From Gammaproteobacteria bacterium (GTDB taxonomy: Bacteria > Pseudomonadota > Gammaproteobacteria > Magnimaribacterales > AG-339-G14), in the NCBI GenBank assembly GCA_003331625.1, contig QOPF01000009.1, forward strand, positions 1 to 50,032: 50,032 nt of DNA, given 5' to 3'. Within the stretch, counting starts at the first letter, position 1. The number at the start of each line of letters is the position of its first letter. A program made the position numbers and the translations under genes. A model generated the notes under the pieces. The model was not told the DNA's origin. It ran no database searches and saw only the letters and a program-made list of their open reading frames with translations. Positions 17,631 through 25,472 of this stretch are shown here, piece by piece.

Positions 17631-18431
17631 TTAACTTCTTGGTACCAAGCCCGAATTGTAATATCTTGGTTCTTGGCAATCAGTTACTGAATTCCAATTA
17701 TCCTCTACCTGTGGATTTAATTTTTGCCACTCTGTATCAAAGGCTAAACGCGCCTCTTCAGATTGGTAAAAATTTCCCCAAAAGAAATCAACTTCGTCGT
17801 CTTCATAATCAGGACCTAAGACTACATAACTGAATGGTCCAGGTAATGATTTTGCTTCTTCCAAGAAAGCTTCAAGCTGATTGATTATTTCTCTAAGATC
17901 TTTGCCCTCTTTACCATCTTGATAAAGACATTGATGATATTCAGATACAAAGTTTTCGGGATTGAACTCTCCTAAAGAATCGTTCGATCTAGCGATATAA
18001 GCATCGAAGGAATATTTTTTTTCACCATCGCATGAAAGGATATCTGCAGTATCTTCTTCCCAAGATGTAGCATTCTCATTAGAATTCCAGACTTCCCAAG
18101 CATTTTCAGCTTCAGCTTTGCTGTTCCAAATCAATTGCCAAAATCCATCTTCTTCATCACTAGTTATTCTTTGCACTCTTTGAATCCCATAAGCAGATAC
18201 TAATGGAGAATTTACTTCGACTAATAAATCTTGCCATTCTGGAAGAACATTATTCCTAAAGTTTTCAGCTGTGTAATAAACTCCTTCCTGACATGGGACG
18301 TACTCCATATAAAACATTTGAGGATAGTCGTCAGACCCTAGGCTAGAAAAAGATACTTCAGCTTCACCTTCAGAAGAGCTACACGCAAGAAATGTAAGAA
18401 CAGCTATAGCTGTCATTAGAGTATTCTTCAT
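17631..18431 (-). CDS. Lipoprotein with two internally duplicated domains
   Basis: A 266-residue protein with a lipoprotein signal ending LAC (Cys17). Two halves repeat the same layout. EYVPC (C47) recurs as EYHQC (C168). EEDGFWQL (93-100) recurs as DEVDFFWGN (212-220), and SKAEAENAW (104-112) as SEEARLAF (224-231). Each half closes with another Cys (C134, C252). The spacings match within three residues (Cys-Cys 87 and 84; Cys-Trp 51 and 50). The strand-helix pattern resembles NIPSNAP/ABM ferredoxin-like domains, each possibly pinned by a disulfide. No family name recognised. It starts 2 bases after the next exported protein's stop. Confidence 0.72.
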   Translation of the reverse strand: MKNTLMTAIAVLTFLACSSSEGEAEVSFSSLGSDDYPQMFYMEYVPCQEGVYYTAENFRNNVLPEWQDLLVEVNSPLVSAYGIQRVQRITSDEEDGFWQLIWNSKAEAENAWEVWNSNENATSWEEDTADILSCDGEKKYSFDAYIARSNDSLGEFNPENFVSEYHQCLYQDGKEGKDLREIINQLEAFLEEAKSLPGPFSYVVLGPDYEDDEVDFFWGNFYQSEEARLAFDTEWQKLNPQVEDNWNSVTDCQEPRYYNSGLVPRS

Positions 18432-18433
18432 TT

Positions 18434-19171
18434 TTATTCTACGAAATCCTTTAAGGTTATAGCGATATCATAAACGCGAATATTCCTTACTATTTCTCTT
18501 TCATGCCATTCTGCTAATTTATCCATTTCTCTGTCGAATGGTGAAACGCCTTGATCTCTAGATGCAGAATCTTCCCATTGTTCAAATTCTGCTAGCGATT
18601 CGTAACCCACAGTGAATAGGTGAGTTTGCATGCCGCCACCAGCCATTCTTTCAGAAAGACCAAACTGGCCTGGGAAAGTATCTTTAATAGCTTTATCTAA
18701 ATCCTCTGTTGCCTCGATAATATCTGCAACGTTTGATGGCTGAGTTCTAAAAGGATAGATAGCCCAAACCGTATCTTTGTTTGAAGGTGTGCCGTATGTC
18801 TGAATAAAAGTATTTATTTTGGTTCCTTTGCCTTCTGAATTTGCATTCAAAACAGAAAAGTATTTTTGAACTTCTTGATTATTGGGATCACTTAATTTTG
18901 CCATCCAAATTTCGTGCTCAGCAAGACTTGGCTGAAGAACAGCAAAAGAATGGGTTTCTTCTACTTTACCGCCGGCTATGTAAGCGTTTAAGTGCAAAGA
19001 TCCTTTGAAGTTATTTTTTACAAAATCAGACTCCATAAATTTATCAGTTGCAGCAACGATTTTTGCTGCATTTTGTGGACTGTCTACTTTAATTAAGTAC
19101 TCTATCCAAGTAGGTGATGCGAAACTTAATGTTGCATTCAACAAACAAATTAAAAATATAAATTTTTTCAT
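18434..19171 (-). CDS. Exported protein, two ferredoxin-like (ABM/NIPSNAP-like) domains
   Basis: A 245-residue protein with a Sec signal (1-18, cleavage after SFA) and no lipobox, so it is periplasmic or secreted. Two similar halves are suggested: WIEYLIKVDSPQNAAKI with a later THSFAVLQPSLAEHEIW, then TVWAIYPFRTQPSNVADI with THLFTVGYESLAEFEQWE. The recurring pattern TH.F.V...SLAE.E.W in both halves supports duplication. It belongs with the proteins at 17631, 22807 and 23563 as a local set of exported two-domain proteins. No function known. AGGAGAAAAA precedes the ATG. Confidence 0.7.
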   Translation of the reverse strand: MKKFIFLICLLNATLSFASPTWIEYLIKVDSPQNAAKIVAATDKFMESDFVKNNFKGSLHLNAYIAGGKVEETHSFAVLQPSLAEHEIWMAKLSDPNNQEVQKYFSVLNANSEGKGTKINTFIQTYGTPSNKDTVWAIYPFRTQPSNVADIIEATEDLDKAIKDTFPGQFGLSERMAGGGMQTHLFTVGYESLAEFEQWEDSASRDQGVSPFDREMDKLAEWHEREIVRNIRVYDIAITLKDFVE

Positions 19172-19189
19172 TTTTTCTCCTAAAAATTT

Positions 19190-19218
19190 TTAAGAATTTA
19201 CTATATCAAAGATATAAT
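19190..19218 (+). promoter_or_regulatory. Promoter of the DUF4136 lipoprotein gene, likely leaderless transcript
   Basis: TTAAGA (19190-19195), 17 bases, then a perfect TATAAT (19213-19218). Initiation 6-8 bases downstream would fall at 19224-19226, on the GTG start at 19225. An inverted repeat TATATC-AAA-GATATA (19202-19216) overlaps the spacer and -10. Confidence 0.55.
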
Positions 19219-19224
19219 CTTTAG

Positions 19225-19740
19225 GTGTTGTCTAGGTTTATCATAATTTTTTTTCTCGCATCTTGTGCAAGTGGTTTTATTGTAAAAATTGATTCGGATG
19301 ATGCCTTCAATGCAACCAAATACAAAACTTTTAAAGTTTTTAAGCCAGATCCATTCAACGTTGAATCTGATGAAGAAGAAAATCCAATTAGGATTAACAG
19401 AATTGCTAAAGCATTAGTTGTTCAGCTGACAGAGCGAGGATTGGCTGAAAACGATGGTTCACCCTTAAAAATAAGCTTTGCAGTGAAGGAAAAAAATAGA
19501 CAAAGAGATGGATTTTCGAGCCGTTTTTCTTATGGCTTTAGAAATGATCCCTTTTCATATAGATTTTATTCTCATGAACAGCCACCATTAAACTATCTTT
19601 CAGTAAGATTTTTTGATGAAGATTTAGATAAAGTGGTTTGGTACGCAAATTTGAGAATCAATCCTTCAGCATTAGACAATCAAGAATTAGTCAATGAAAT
19701 AATTTTAAAAGTATTATCTAAATATCCAAATAGCTCTTAA
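19225..19740 (+). CDS. DUF4136-like lipoprotein
   Basis: A 171-residue lipoprotein: short signal, lipobox LASC, Cys14. The opening of the mature part (FIVKIDSDD...YKTFKVFKPDP) is typical of DUF4136 outer-membrane-associated proteins, where the D-x-x-x-F/Y-K-T-[FY] strand is conserved, and IAKALVVQLTERGL matches the following helix. The start must be GTG at 19225 or TTG at 19228: an in-frame TAG lies directly upstream (19222-19224) and the predicted protein contains no other methionine. No Shine-Dalgarno is visible. Function unknown. It is divergent from the exported protein at 18434-19171. Confidence 0.75.
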   Translation: MLSRFIIIFFLASCASGFIVKIDSDDAFNATKYKTFKVFKPDPFNVESDEEENPIRINRIAKALVVQLTERGLAENDGSPLKISFAVKEKNRQRDGFSSRFSYGFRNDPFSYRFYSHEQPPLNYLSVRFFDEDLDKVVWYANLRINPSALDNQELVNEIILKVLSKYPNSS

Positions 19741-19753
19741 AACGCCCTTTTAT

Positions 19754-19770
19754 AGTGCATTTTTTGCACT
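19754..19770. promoter_or_regulatory. Perfect palindrome upstream of amtB
   Basis: AGTGCA (19754-19759), TTTTT, TGCACT (19765-19770). It lies 69 bases before the amtB start and just upstream of a -10-like TATAAA (19779-19784), a good operator position. It is not followed by a T-run, so it is a poor terminator for the preceding gene. The half-sites have the opposite order to the NtrC consensus. Confidence 0.45.
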
Positions 19771-19838
19771 AATTTAGATATAAAACTGAAAATCTTTTTT
19801 GCTAAAGTTCTTTGAGATTTAAATAAAAGGGGAATTTT

Positions 19839-21050
19839 ATGGATACCGGTAATACTGCCTGGATAATCACTTCAACTGCTTTAGTACTTTTTATGACCTT
19901 GCCAGGTCTTGCACTTTTTTATGCAGGTCTAGTAAGAGCAAGCAATATTCTTTCTGTTTTAATGCACTGCTTTACCATCGCCTGTGTAAGTTCTATAGCT
20001 TGGCTGGTAATAGCTTACAGCATAGCTTTTAGTGGTAATGGAGCTTACGTAGGAGACTTAGGTAATTTGTTCTTAGCCAATTTATCGAGAGATAGTATGG
20101 CGGGAGATATACCTGAAAGTGTATTTTTTATGTTCCAAATGACATTTGCCATTATCACCCCTGCTTTAATAGTTGGTGCTTATCCTGAAAGAATAAAATT
20201 TAGTTTTGTTGTTGTCTTTTCATTGCTTTGGGTAATTTTGATTTACGCTCCCGTAGTTCATTGGATTTGGGCTGAAGGCGGCTGGCTTTTCGAAATGGGT
20301 CTAAGGGATTTTGCAGGAGGTCTTGTAGTTCATTTGACAGCAGGTATAACTGCTCTTGTAATAGCTTTTTTTCTTGGGCCAAGAGATGGCTTCCCTAATT
20401 CTGTTCAACCGCCTCATAACCCAGGTTTAACCATGATGGGTGCTTGTATGCTATGGGTTGGTTGGTTTGGTTTTAACGGCGGAAGCGCTCTAGCCGCAAA
20501 TGGGGACGCTGGTATGGCAATTTTAGTCACCCATATATCTGCTGCGACGGCAACGATTGTTTGGATAGTGATTGAAAAAGTTAAATTTGGAAAATCTTCT
20601 TTAGTTGGGGCTGTTACAGGATGTATTGCTGGATTGGCTTCAATAACTCCTGCTAGTGGATCTGTTGGTCCAATGGGAGGTCTAGTGATTGGTCTTATTG
20701 CCGGTGTGGTTTGCTACTACATGGTTAATGTAGTTAAAGATAATTTTAAAATTGATGATTCATTAGATGTCTTTGCAGTACATGGTATTGGTGGTCTTTT
20801 AGGAATCCTATTAATACCTTTTCTTACATCAGAATCTTATGGCGGCATTGGCTATGACGAAGGTTCAAGTTTTAGCGATTTAATGACAACTCAGATAATT
20901 GGAGCAGTTAGTGTTGGGTTATTCACCCTTATCGGTTCGGTAATTTTATTACTAATTACAAAATCCATTTTTGGACTAAGAGTTACAGATGATTCTCAAG
21001 AAGAAGGTTTGGATATTGCTGAACACGGCCAGTCTGGATATAAGCTTTAA
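19839..21050 (+). CDS. amtB: Ammonium transporter AmtB
   Basis: A 403-residue, 11-helix Amt/MEP/Rh channel for ammonium uptake through the inner membrane. Key residues are visible: D157 and H165 in RDFAGGLVVHLTAG, H315 in FAVHGIGGLLG (the twin pore histidines), and the W/F-rich recruitment region near 140-150. The C-terminal tail (FGLRVTDDSQEEGLDIAEHG) has the expected E-x-x-G-[LM]-D-x-x-x-H-G element that contacts a PII protein. AAGGGGA precedes the ATG. No glnK is adjacent, unlike the usual pairing; the regulator would have to be encoded elsewhere. Three rightward genes follow with short gaps. Confidence 0.96.
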   Translation: MDTGNTAWIITSTALVLFMTLPGLALFYAGLVRASNILSVLMHCFTIACVSSIAWLVIAYSIAFSGNGAYVGDLGNLFLANLSRDSMAGDIPESVFFMFQMTFAIITPALIVGAYPERIKFSFVVVFSLLWVILIYAPVVHWIWAEGGWLFEMGLRDFAGGLVVHLTAGITALVIAFFLGPRDGFPNSVQPPHNPGLTMMGACMLWVGWFGFNGGSALAANGDAGMAILVTHISAATATIVWIVIEKVKFGKSSLVGAVTGCIAGLASITPASGSVGPMGGLVIGLIAGVVCYYMVNVVKDNFKIDDSLDVFAVHGIGGLLGILLIPFLTSESYGGIGYDEGSSFSDLMTTQIIGAVSVGLFTLIGSVILLLITKSIFGLRVTDDSQEEGLDIAEHGQSGYKL

Positions 21051-21070
21051 AAACTGAAATACTTTAGTTT

Positions 21071-21295
21071 ATGAACTCTGGAATATTCATCCTTGGGGGT
21101 ATAACTTTTATTGTTGCTTTTGCTTTTTTTAAAATAAGCGCTTTCATTTATTTACATCAAGATATCAAAGAAGGCAAAGAAAGATCTTGGTTAAAACTTT
21201 TTCAGGTATTCGTTGTAGACCTAACTATTCTAATAGCTGGCGTTATTGGAACAGGTATACTTTTCATGACTATGTTAAAAATGGCTCATGGATAA
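21071..21295 (+). CDS. Small two-helix membrane protein
   Basis: A 74-residue protein with two hydrophobic helices (about 4-28 and 46-70) separated by a charged loop HQDIKEGKERSW. It lies 20 bases after amtB, and the next ATG begins at the base after its stop codon, so it is probably part of the amtB transcript. No family is recognised. It occupies the place where glnK often lies, but shows no similarity to PII proteins. Confidence 0.62.
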   Translation: MNSGIFILGGITFIVAFAFFKISAFIYLHQDIKEGKERSWLKLFQVFVVDLTILIAGVIGTGILFMTMLKMAHG

Positions 21296-21712
21296 ATGCA
21301 AACTAAAATCTTCCTAGGTTATTTAGGCTTTCTACCCTTTACAGCTTTCACAATCTTGCCTTGGATTCTTGGAGAAACTTACGAAGAAATTTCTTTTCAA
21401 TTGTTGGTTGTATATGGGGGAGTAATAATTTCTTTTCTATCAGGAATCATTTGGGGGCTTAATTCATACAAGCCAAAAGATCTTATACTAAGTATTTCTT
21501 TTTCGATTTCAGGTTTTTTTGCAGTTTTATTAGCCTATATTAATCTTGCATATTCGATGGGGTTTTTAATTGTATTGTTCTCTCTTTTTTATAATTTTGA
21601 GTCTCATCTGAATCCTGAATTCGAAGAAGAAAATTATTTAAAACTTAGAAGAAATTTAACTACAGGAGTTTGTGGCTGTTATATGTTTTCAATAGTTATA
21701 TGGATTTATTAA
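21296..21712 (+). CDS. DUF3429-like integral membrane protein
   Basis: A 138-residue protein with four hydrophobic helices. The pattern LGYLGFLPFTAF near the start and YGGVIISFLSGIIWGLN near 40-56 matches DUF3429, in which the L-G-x-L-P-F and Y-[GA]-x-x-I-x-S-F-x-[GS]-x-x-W/H-W-G motifs are conserved. Function unknown. It begins immediately after the stop of the 74-residue protein and ends 10 bases before the glycosidase gene. Confidence 0.72.
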   Translation: MQTKIFLGYLGFLPFTAFTILPWILGETYEEISFQLLVVYGGVIISFLSGIIWGLNSYKPKDLILSISFSISGFFAVLLAYINLAYSMGFLIVLFSLFYNFESHLNPEFEEENYLKLRRNLTTGVCGCYMFSIVIWIY

Positions 21713-21722
21713 ACTTGATCAA

Positions 21723-22769
21723 ATGAAGTGGACAGAAAAGCAATCTAATACTTGGTACTCTCAGCAGCCTTGGTTGGTGGGATGTAACTTTTTGCCGAGC
21801 TCTGCTATAAATCAACTTGAAATGTTTCAAGAAGATTCTTTTGATCAGAAAACAATTGAAAGAGAATTAGATTGGGCTAAGGGTCTTGGCTTTAATTCTT
21901 TAAGGGTTTATTTGCATGATTTGCTTTGGTCAGAGAAGGAAAAATTTAAAAAAACTTTTGAAAAATTTTTAAATATTTGCGATGAAAGAGAAATTAAACC
22001 TATCATTGTTCTTTTTGATGATTGTCATAGACCTTATCCAAAAATAGGAAAACAACCTATTCCTGTTAGGGGTGTTCATAACTCTGGCTGGAAGCAAAGT
22101 CCTGGGATGGAAATAGTAAATCAAGTAGTTGAAGACAAAATTGACGCAAAAGAGTTAAATAGATTGAAAGAATTTATCCAAGGTATTCTTGTAGATTATT
22201 CAAATGACGAAAGAATCTTAATGTGGGACATTTATAATGAACCAGGTCAATTTGGTTTAGGTGATAAATCTCTTAGCTTGCTTCAACTTTGTTGGGAATG
22301 GGCTCATGAAATTAGGCCTTCGCAACCTTTAACATCGTGTTTGGATGGTGCCATCGGCGACGAAATCATAAAGCTCAATGGCAAGAATTCAGATGTTATA
22401 ACCTTTCATACTTATGAAGCTGAAAAATTAGATCCTACTATCCAAAGACTTAAAGAATTTAAACGGCCAATAATGTGTACCGAATATATGGCAAGAGAAT
22501 TTGGAACTACCTTTGAATTTTCTTTACCAATATTTAAAAAAGAAAATATAGGCTGTTATAACTGGGGATTAGTTGCAGGAAAGAGCCAAACTCATTTTGG
22601 ATGGTCAACTATCTTAGAGCTGCAGAAAAGGAAAAAAAATGGTGATTTTCTTAATGATCTAGATGAAATCCCTGAGCCAGAAGAATGGTTTCATGATATT
22701 TTTAGAAAGGATGGAAGTCCTTTTAAAGAAACAGAGATAAGCTTTATTAAACAAATTCTTAAGGTTTAA
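21723..22769 (+). CDS. GH5-like glycoside hydrolase
   Basis: A 348-residue (beta/alpha)8 barrel with clan GH-A features. GFNSLRVYLHD near 56-66 is the strand-2/3 Arg motif and WDIYNEPG (168-175) carries the acid/base E173. FHTYE near 228-232 is the conserved His/Tyr strand. MCTEYMARE (251-259) carries the nucleophile E254, and CYNWGLV with W281 is the aromatic stacking site. There is no signal peptide, so it acts in the cytoplasm on small glycosides rather than on polymers outside (inference). Substrate unknown. It ends at a strong terminator. Confidence 0.8.
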   Translation: MKWTEKQSNTWYSQQPWLVGCNFLPSSAINQLEMFQEDSFDQKTIERELDWAKGLGFNSLRVYLHDLLWSEKEKFKKTFEKFLNICDEREIKPIIVLFDDCHRPYPKIGKQPIPVRGVHNSGWKQSPGMEIVNQVVEDKIDAKELNRLKEFIQGILVDYSNDERILMWDIYNEPGQFGLGDKSLSLLQLCWEWAHEIRPSQPLTSCLDGAIGDEIIKLNGKNSDVITFHTYEAEKLDPTIQRLKEFKRPIMCTEYMAREFGTTFEFSLPIFKKENIGCYNWGLVAGKSQTHFGWSTILELQKRKKNGDFLNDLDEIPEPEEWFHDIFRKDGSPFKETEISFIKQILKV

Positions 22770-22773
22770 AAAA

Positions 22774-22797
22774 GGCGGGGTTACCCCGCCTTTTTTT
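22774..22797. terminator. Bidirectional intrinsic terminator
   Basis: GGCGGGG (22774-22780), loop TTA, CCCCGCC (22784-22790), then T-run 22791-22797, with an A-run on the left side. It separates the GH5-like gene from the convergent exported protein ending at 22807 and can serve both. Confidence 0.9.
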
Positions 22798-22806
22798 AGT
22801 ATTCAA

Positions 22807-23547
22807 TTATTCTGTATAAAGATTCCCATTCCATAGAGCTAATTGAGTAGAGATCTCATTTGCTACTATTGAAGAAAAACTTTGGGTCTTGGCATTGAAC
22901 CTTGCAAATCCTTCTGAAGAATTAAAAACCGCTAATTGATCAAGCATTTGTTGTTGATTTTCATATCCAGCCCAAACAAATAAACTTTCGCCGTGCAGAC
23001 CGCCCGCAAAGGCTACTTTCATTCCATAGGAATCTCCAGCTACACCTTCATCCTCTATATCTTCAATCATTTTATCCCACTCTCTAAGATATCTAGGCAG
23101 ATCAGTTGTTTCCACGCGCCAAACATAAAAAACTTTATTTTTTTCTACATCGGCTGCAGTAATTTTTTCTCTGACATTGATGTAGACAGATTCATAAGTA
23201 TTTTGGGTTCCGTTTTGTGCAGCAGTTGATAGTAAATTAGCAACTGCAGATGAAGTGGCAGCCATATCAACAGCTTTTTGATAAGACGCAGCATCTGGAT
23301 AATAAAACTCAATAAGATGAGTTGTATCATCAGCACCATTAACGTTGTTTGCATACAAGCCAGCAGTAATACCTAGTTTTTTAAAATCTTCAGATTCCAT
23401 GTATTTGCTAACGTTTTGAAAAGTAGCAACTGGATTTACTGAATTTACTCCAAAACCAGCATGCATGCCTGTCGCTGAAAACTGCTGCGCAACTGCTGAC
23501 GTGCTAATTAAAAGCAAAGAAAGTAAAGTTATTTTTATAAATTTCAT
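22807..23547 (-). CDS. Exported protein, two ferredoxin-like domains
   Basis: A 246-residue protein with a clear Sec signal (1-20, cleavage after AVA). The mature part contains two similar strand-helix modules: AGFGVNSVNPVATFQNV...THLIEFYYPDAASYQKA, and VFYVWRVETTDLPRYLREW...SLFVWAGYENQQQMLDQL. This matches the architecture of the exported proteins at 17631, 18434 and 23563. The fold looks like tandem ABM/NIPSNAP domains. No enzyme motif recognised. It follows the 228-residue exported protein gene by 15 bases, so the two are likely co-transcribed. Confidence 0.7.
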   Translation of the reverse strand: MKFIKITLLSLLLISTSAVAQQFSATGMHAGFGVNSVNPVATFQNVSKYMESEDFKKLGITAGLYANNVNGADDTTHLIEFYYPDAASYQKAVDMAATSSAVANLLSTAAQNGTQNTYESVYINVREKITAADVEKNKVFYVWRVETTDLPRYLREWDKMIEDIEDEGVAGDSYGMKVAFAGGLHGESLFVWAGYENQQQMLDQLAVFNSSEGFARFNAKTQSFSSIVANEISTQLALWNGNLYTE

Positions 23548-23562
23548 AATTTTCTCCTTAAA

Positions 23563-24249
23563 TTATCTAACGTAGACAACTTCACAGTTCATCATGATTC
23601 CTCTCTTGAGCTTCCTTAATTTTGGAAATCTATTTCCGAGAGATGTAGACCATGTTTCATTTCTGGCATCCATAAATTGTCCGAGTCTTTTCGCATTAGG
23701 TGCTTGTGTTACAACCAAAATTTGACCTGAATAATCGCCGGTATTTATTTGAAACGCGCTCAAAGAAACATCTTCAAATCCATTAGCTTGAGCTGCAGCC
23801 TCATACTCGTTGAGAGCCTCTAAATAAGCCTGAGGATTTTTAGTATAAATATTTAAATTATAATTTGAGTAAGTCAGACCCACTTCAAAACCTTCCCCAG
23901 CTGGTTCCATAGGGGAGTAGTGATCTATCATTCTGACAGTTCTTTTGTTAGCAATCTTTGCAATTTCAGCTGCAACTTCTGGACTGTAATAATCTCCGCT
24001 TAAAGAATCTTCATGACTATCAAAAAGATTAAAAAAGTACATATCGCCAAATTCCTCAGCTCCTGAAGTAGCCAAGCATACGCCAGCTGCTGACGTATTT
24101 GATGGAGGTGCTGTAATTGGAGCACTTTTTCTCGCCCAATCCATATATCCCATAGGATCAGAAGTATTGATCGTAAAGACATTCATTGCCGGGGCAGCAT
24201 AAGCTACACTCGCAACAATAGAAGTCGCAATTAATATTAATTTTTTCAT
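23563..24249 (-). CDS. Exported protein of the same two-domain type
   Basis: A 228-residue protein with a Sec signal (1-18, cleavage after AYA). Two modules can be seen: MNVFTINTSDPMGYMDWA...MYFFNLFDSHEDSL, and LNIYTKNPQAYLEALNEY...GQILVVTQAPNAKRLGQF. The closing segment contains one cysteine (MMNCEVVYV) plus another at CLATSG. It leads the pair 24249-22807 and has an AGGAGAAAAA ribosome site nearly identical to that of 18434-19171. No function known. Confidence 0.68.
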   Translation of the reverse strand: MKKLILIATSIVASVAYAAPAMNVFTINTSDPMGYMDWARKSAPITAPPSNTSAAGVCLATSGAEEFGDMYFFNLFDSHEDSLSGDYYSPEVAAEIAKIANKRTVRMIDHYSPMEPAGEGFEVGLTYSNYNLNIYTKNPQAYLEALNEYEAAAQANGFEDVSLSAFQINTGDYSGQILVVTQAPNAKRLGQFMDARNETWSTSLGNRFPKLRKLKRGIMMNCEVVYVR

Positions 24250-24299
24250 TTTTTCTCCTAAAAAATTGAATAATTAATATAGCAAAAAAAGAATATCAA

Positions 24300-25472
24300 T
24301 CAAGACTTAGAATAATTTTCTACTTCTGCCCAAACTCTAAGAAGATTTCCGCCTAAAATCTTTTTTATTTCACTCTTTGAGTAATTTCTTTTTAGCAACT
24401 CTTTAATCAAATTTGGGTAAGTTGAAGTATCCTCAAGTCCGACTGGAAAATTTCGCCAGCCATCATAATCTGAACCAATTCCAACATGATCGATCCCAAC
24501 TAAATTTTTAACTCTATCTATGTGATCTGCGACGTCTTCTACAGTCACAACTAATTCTGGATATTTTTTCTTTTCAGCTATAAATTCGGAACCGAAACAT
24601 ATTTGAATTACTCCACCGTTAAGTGCCAATTTTTTTAACATATCGTCTGAAACATTTCTCTCGAATCCAGGAACAAAATATCTAAGGGAACTGTGTGATG
24701 CAATAACTGGTGTTTTGGTCAATTCCAAAACTTCATAAAATGCGGCATCTGAAACATGGCTTATATCTATCATGACTCCTTGTTTGTTCATTTCAGGAAC
24801 AACCTTTCTACCAAATGGGCTTAGTCCTCCCCAGTTTTTATTTTCGTCATAAGATGAGTCAGAAATATGATTGCTCTTAGAATGAGCTAAAGTTATGTAG
24901 TTAATTCCTAAATCAGAAAACAATTTAATGTTTGAAAGTTTCTTTTCCAAAGGCGCTCCGTTTTCCATGCCATATACGACATGCATCAGGCTTTTATCAT
25001 CAGAAATTTCTTCGGGAGACTTAATTAAGCGGAATTTCTTAGGATTTTTATTCATGATGTCTTCAAGAATTAGAATTAGTTCCTGAGCCATCGAGAATGC
25101 TGTACCTTTTTCTTCTGCAGAGGGAGGAGTAAAAATTACGAAAAAAGGTACATTTAAACCACCTGACAAAGCCCTTTCGTAATCAAAGTGCAAACTCGTA
25201 GGTCTAGAAATATCTTCGTAAGAACCGTCTTTATTTTTTTGCATATAAAGTTGTATAGGGGTGTCTAGATGGGTATCAATAATGGTTAATTCCTGAGCTA
25301 GTTCTATAGCTTGCTTTTCTAAATTATCCCTTTCTCTTTTTTTATTCATCAATTTTCTTGCATGCATGACGTCTTGAAGGCGAGCCTGATAGTTTTGATC
25401 ACTATCATCGGAAATTGAAATAGGAGAAATAACTAAAAGAAATAAAATCGAAAGAGTTTTGAAAGTTTTCAC
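24300..25472 (-). CDS. Exported membrane dipeptidase (peptidase family M19)
   Basis: A 390-residue zinc dipeptidase with a Sec signal (1-20). The binuclear zinc and substrate ligands are visible: DTHLDTP (H-x-D), the Glu in YGMENGAPL, HSKSNHISDS, DISHVSD, ASHSSLRYF and VGIGSDYDG. Members cleave dipeptides, including those with a D-residue at the second position. The protein probably acts in the periplasm. Its start overlaps the stop of the symporter by four bases, so the three-gene operon (DUF4212, symporter, dipeptidase) suggests scavenging of dipeptide-derived amino acids (inference). Confidence 0.9.
   Translation of the reverse strand: MKTFKTLSILFLLVISPISISDDSDQNYQARLQDVMHARKLMNKKRERDNLEKQAIELAQELTIIDTHLDTPIQLYMQKNKDGSYEDISRPTSLHFDYERALSGGLNVPFFVIFTPPSAEEKGTAFSMAQELILILEDIMNKNPKKFRLIKSPEEISDDKSLMHVVYGMENGAPLEKKLSNIKLFSDLGINYITLAHSKSNHISDSSYDENKNWGGLSPFGRKVVPEMNKQGVMIDISHVSDAAFYEVLELTKTPVIASHSSLRYFVPGFERNVSDDMLKKLALNGGVIQICFGSEFIAEKKKYPELVVTVEDVADHIDRVKNLVGIDHVGIGSDYDGWRNFPVGLEDTSTYPNLIKELLKRNYSKSEIKKILGGNLLRVWAEVENYSKS

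Noticed and set aside
19754-19770. NtrC site or sigma-54 promoter upstream of amtB
   Set aside because: NtrC sites have GCAC before GTGC; here the half-sites are reversed. The -24/-12 GG and GC spacing of sigma-54 promoters is not met (AG instead of GG).
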